DNA of 64,000 nt from Prevotellaceae bacterium (lineage in GTDB: Bacteria > Bacteroidota > Bacteroidia > Bacteroidales > Bacteroidaceae), in the NCBI GenBank assembly GCA_019420585.1, contig JAHZGX010000019.1, positions 1 to 64,000 on the forward strand, in the 5' to 3' direction. How positions within the stretch are numbered: the first letter of the stretch is position 1; each line of letters begins with the position of its first letter. The position numbers and the translations under genes were made by a program. A model generated the notes under the pieces. That model was not told where the DNA came from, ran no database searches, and saw only the letters and a list, made by a program, of their open reading frames with translations. Shown here piece by piece: positions 63,673-64,000 of the stretch.

Positions 63673-64000
63673 TCAATCTGCCACAGAAGGGATTACGCCC
63701 GGAGTGGGTGTACTGCCACCTACGATGAAATCATTTGAGGAGTTGTTCGTGTCCTTCAGGATTGCCTTTCCTGCGGCTGTAAAGCCTGCAACCTTGCGGC
63801 GAAGGCTCTTGCCCGAATAATCTCCGTTTGAAACACCATCGGCACCGGTGTACCAAACCATGCCGGCATCATCCTTTGCCTCAATATGCTTATAATGACA
63901 AGCAGCATCGGCCGGAACTATGTCAATTGCATCAAGGATGCAGTCAGCAGGAATCACAAAACAGTTGGTGGTACCACCCGGCAATGGAACAACACTGGTG
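63673..64000 (-). CDS. DUF4876-like lipoprotein, C-terminal part only
   Basis: The frame is open to the window edge and reads ...TSVVPLPGGTTNCFVIPADCILDAIDI, CHYKHIEAKDDAG and KSLRRKVAGFTAAGKAILKDTNNSSNDFIVGG, which fits the C-terminal end of DUF4876 proteins. The TTG at 63984 is internal, not the start. DUF4876 proteins usually lie between a TonB-dependent receptor and a DUF6850 barrel, so a receptor gene is expected just beyond the edge. Confidence 0.65.
   Translation of the reverse strand, partial: TSVVPLPGGTTNCFVIPADCILDAIDIVPADAACHYKHIEAKDDAGMVWYTGADGVSNGDYSGKSLRRKVAGFTAAGKAILKDTNNSSNDFIVGGSTPTPGVIPSVAD

Overview
The window looks like chromosomal DNA from a Bacteroidales bacterium, probably Prevotellaceae. 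Evidence: promoters of the Bacteroidetes type (TTTG, then TAnnTTTG 18-21 bp later); a type IX secretion (T9SS) C-terminal domain and several shorter 'Y-D-L-x-G-(R/Q) ... KGIYIVNGKK' tails; gingipain-like C25 peptidases; DUF3822, DUF5683, DUF6850 and DUF4876 family proteins; and the gene order parA-parB-DUF5683-lytic transglycosylase-rsh. I saw no rRNA, tRNA, IS element, prophage or CRISPR array.

Layout. 0.3-1.1 kb: glycosyltransferase. 1.6-5.3 kb: etfB-etfA-acyl-CoA dehydrogenase operon. 5.5-8.5 kb: large outer-membrane barrel protein. 8.7-14.6 kb (minus): secretion operon with a T9SS tail-fibre-like protein, a C25 peptidase and two tandem paralogues. 14.6-15.9 kb: intergenic, with an array of eight 41-bp palindromic repeats. 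15.9-16.7 kb: small HTH regulator and an exported protein. 16.9-22.0 kb (minus): single-TM protein, DUF3822, rsmD, GH10 xylanase, (alpha/alpha)6 glycosidase. 22-27.3 kb: helicase, HEPN/MNT pair, exported protein, and a DUF6249-sigma factor-membrane protein operon. 27.4-30.2 kb (minus): 851-aa surface protein with a C11 tract in its promoter, followed by a 53-aa peptide gene. 30.8-40.2 kb: alaS, a divergent merR, then rsh, mltD-like, DUF5683, parB, parA. 40.4-42.3 kb: surE-lpxB, diverging from parA across a region with two perfect DnaA boxes. 43.2-52.5 kb: LytTR regulator, a 2184-aa coiled-coil protein with a dockerin and a cohesin-like module, and a 669-aa partner with cohesin-like modules and 103-aa tandem repeats. 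52.5-52.8 kb: broken copies of the lpxB 3' end. 53-57 kb: flippase-like protein, LMW phosphatase, GH43-like protein, acyltransferase. 57.7-64 kb (minus): secreted protein/haem-type cluster of DUF4876 protein, DUF6850 barrel, C25-like HEAT protein, papain-like protease and a short HmuY-like lipoprotein.

The most unusual content is (1) the 43.8-52.5 kb pair, which looks like a cohesin/dockerin-type surface fibre with its own LytTR gene; (2) three arrays of four CAAGTNACTTG near-palindromes, two of them in inverted copies 56 kb apart; (3) the 41-bp array; (4) the homopolymer-gated promoter of the 851-aa surface protein; and (5) the 57.7-64 kb protease/HmuY cluster. All homology calls come from reading sequence and motifs; no database search was run.
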